Of a DNA stretch of 6,977 nucleotides, positions 6,784 through 6,977 are shown piece after piece (position 1 is the stretch's first letter; each line of letters opens with the position of its first letter). The notes beneath the pieces were generated by a model that was not told the DNA's origin, searched no databases, and saw only the letters and a list, made by a program, of their open reading frames with translations. The position numbers and the translations under genes are program-made. Source of the stretch: an uncultured Lachnospiraceae bacterium (lineage in GTDB: Bacteria; Bacillota; Clostridia; Lachnospirales; Lachnospiraceae); NCBI GenBank assembly GCA_905236275.1, contig CAJOPI010000428.1, forward strand, positions 1-6,977. The letters are read 5' to 3'.

Positions 6784-6852
6784 TCAGCCTACTTCTTGCG
6801 CCTCCTGCTCAGATAAAACCGTAAGCCGAATCTTATTCATCTTATCAGACAT
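6784..6852 (-). pseudogene. Short upstream coding remnant, unidentified
   Basis: ATG 6850-6852 opens MSDKMNKIRLTVLSEQEAQE followed by VG and TGA at 6784-6786. A neighbouring frame continues AEAEGIGDSFLTN, and a third gives ELEKAEQRKKGVIIM, running in phase into the ATG at 6711. The three pieces read like one small acidic/helical protein, about 45-50 residues, broken by two indels and overlapping the next start. No ribosome binding site is visible before 6852. It could be a small phage or host ORF; it is too short to identify. Confidence 0.35.
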
Positions 6853-6888
6853 TTTTATCAAATTATGTGTGAGTTTTCTCTATGCAGT

Positions 6889-6918
6889 TATGATATGATT
6901 AAAATATGCAATATCATA
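6889..6918. repeat. AT-rich inverted repeat near the right edge
   Basis: TATGATAT (6889-6896) and ATATCATA (6911-6918) are perfect 8-bp inverted repeats with a 14-nt spacer. They lie about 35-65 bp upstream of the minus-strand remnant starting at 6852, in the AT-rich 6853-6977 interval that otherwise holds no gene. An operator or promoter element is possible. In such AT-rich DNA the repeat could also arise by chance. No convincing -35/-10 pair was found around it. Confidence 0.3.
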
Positions 6919-6977
6919 TACTACAATTATTAATCTGATTCATCACATTGATAAAAGCATAAATCTAAGTTTTATAT

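Noticed and set aside
1..6977. tRNA genes, rRNA, CRISPR arrays, insertion sequences, phage attachment sites
   Set aside because: No cloverleaf, regularly spaced repeats, transposase motif or flanking direct repeats were seen. An attachment site cannot be judged without the prophage ends.

Overview
The window is a remnant of a temperate phage (prophage) early region. The decay reaches every gene that can be checked against a known family. The replication proteins resemble those of siphophages and prophages of low-to-moderate GC Firmicutes (Clostridia or Negativicutes): a PolA-type DNA polymerase with 3'-5' exonuclease, a compact SNF2 helicase, an AEP/NrS-1-like primase, and small XRE regulators. 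The host assignment is an inference from family resemblance and composition. No host marker gene was seen.

Layout. Bases 1-4244 are a leftward (minus-strand) replication module. In transcription order it holds a truncated Cro-like XRE regulator (about 4244-4116), an SNF2-family helicase (about 4105-2781), a small coiled-coil phage protein (2771-2433), a PolA-family DNA polymerase (about 2442-1004) and the start of a primase/helicase (917 to the left edge). A plus-strand XRE repressor (4233-4584) abuts the leftward regulator head to head. This is the usual lysogeny switch geometry, but the intergenic operator region is gone.

Bases 4585-6977 are more AT-rich and hold only unrecognised minus-strand coding remnants: a 4815-5229 remnant; a 5226-5510 stretch containing one leucine-rich-repeat-like unit; a helical small protein (5646-6010); a larger unknown protein (6031-6711); and a leader remnant (6784-6852) next to an AT-rich inverted repeat.

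State of the genes. The primase has one frameshift and two amber codons. The helicase has lost its N terminus and carries an amber, an opal and a frameshift. The polymerase has one frameshift and two internal block deletions, and its 5' end is fused to the truncated gene before it. The repressor has three frameshifts. The right-hand genes show the same pattern. In an intact relative these genes would provide the lysogeny switch and the phage DNA replication machinery. Here none of the recognised proteins should be made full length, so the region is best read as a dead prophage segment. Some 1-nt indels lie in homopolymers and could be read errors, but the block deletions and several nonsense substitutions cannot be explained that way. 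I found no convincing new functional system; the points of interest are the decay pattern and the unidentified right-hand genes.
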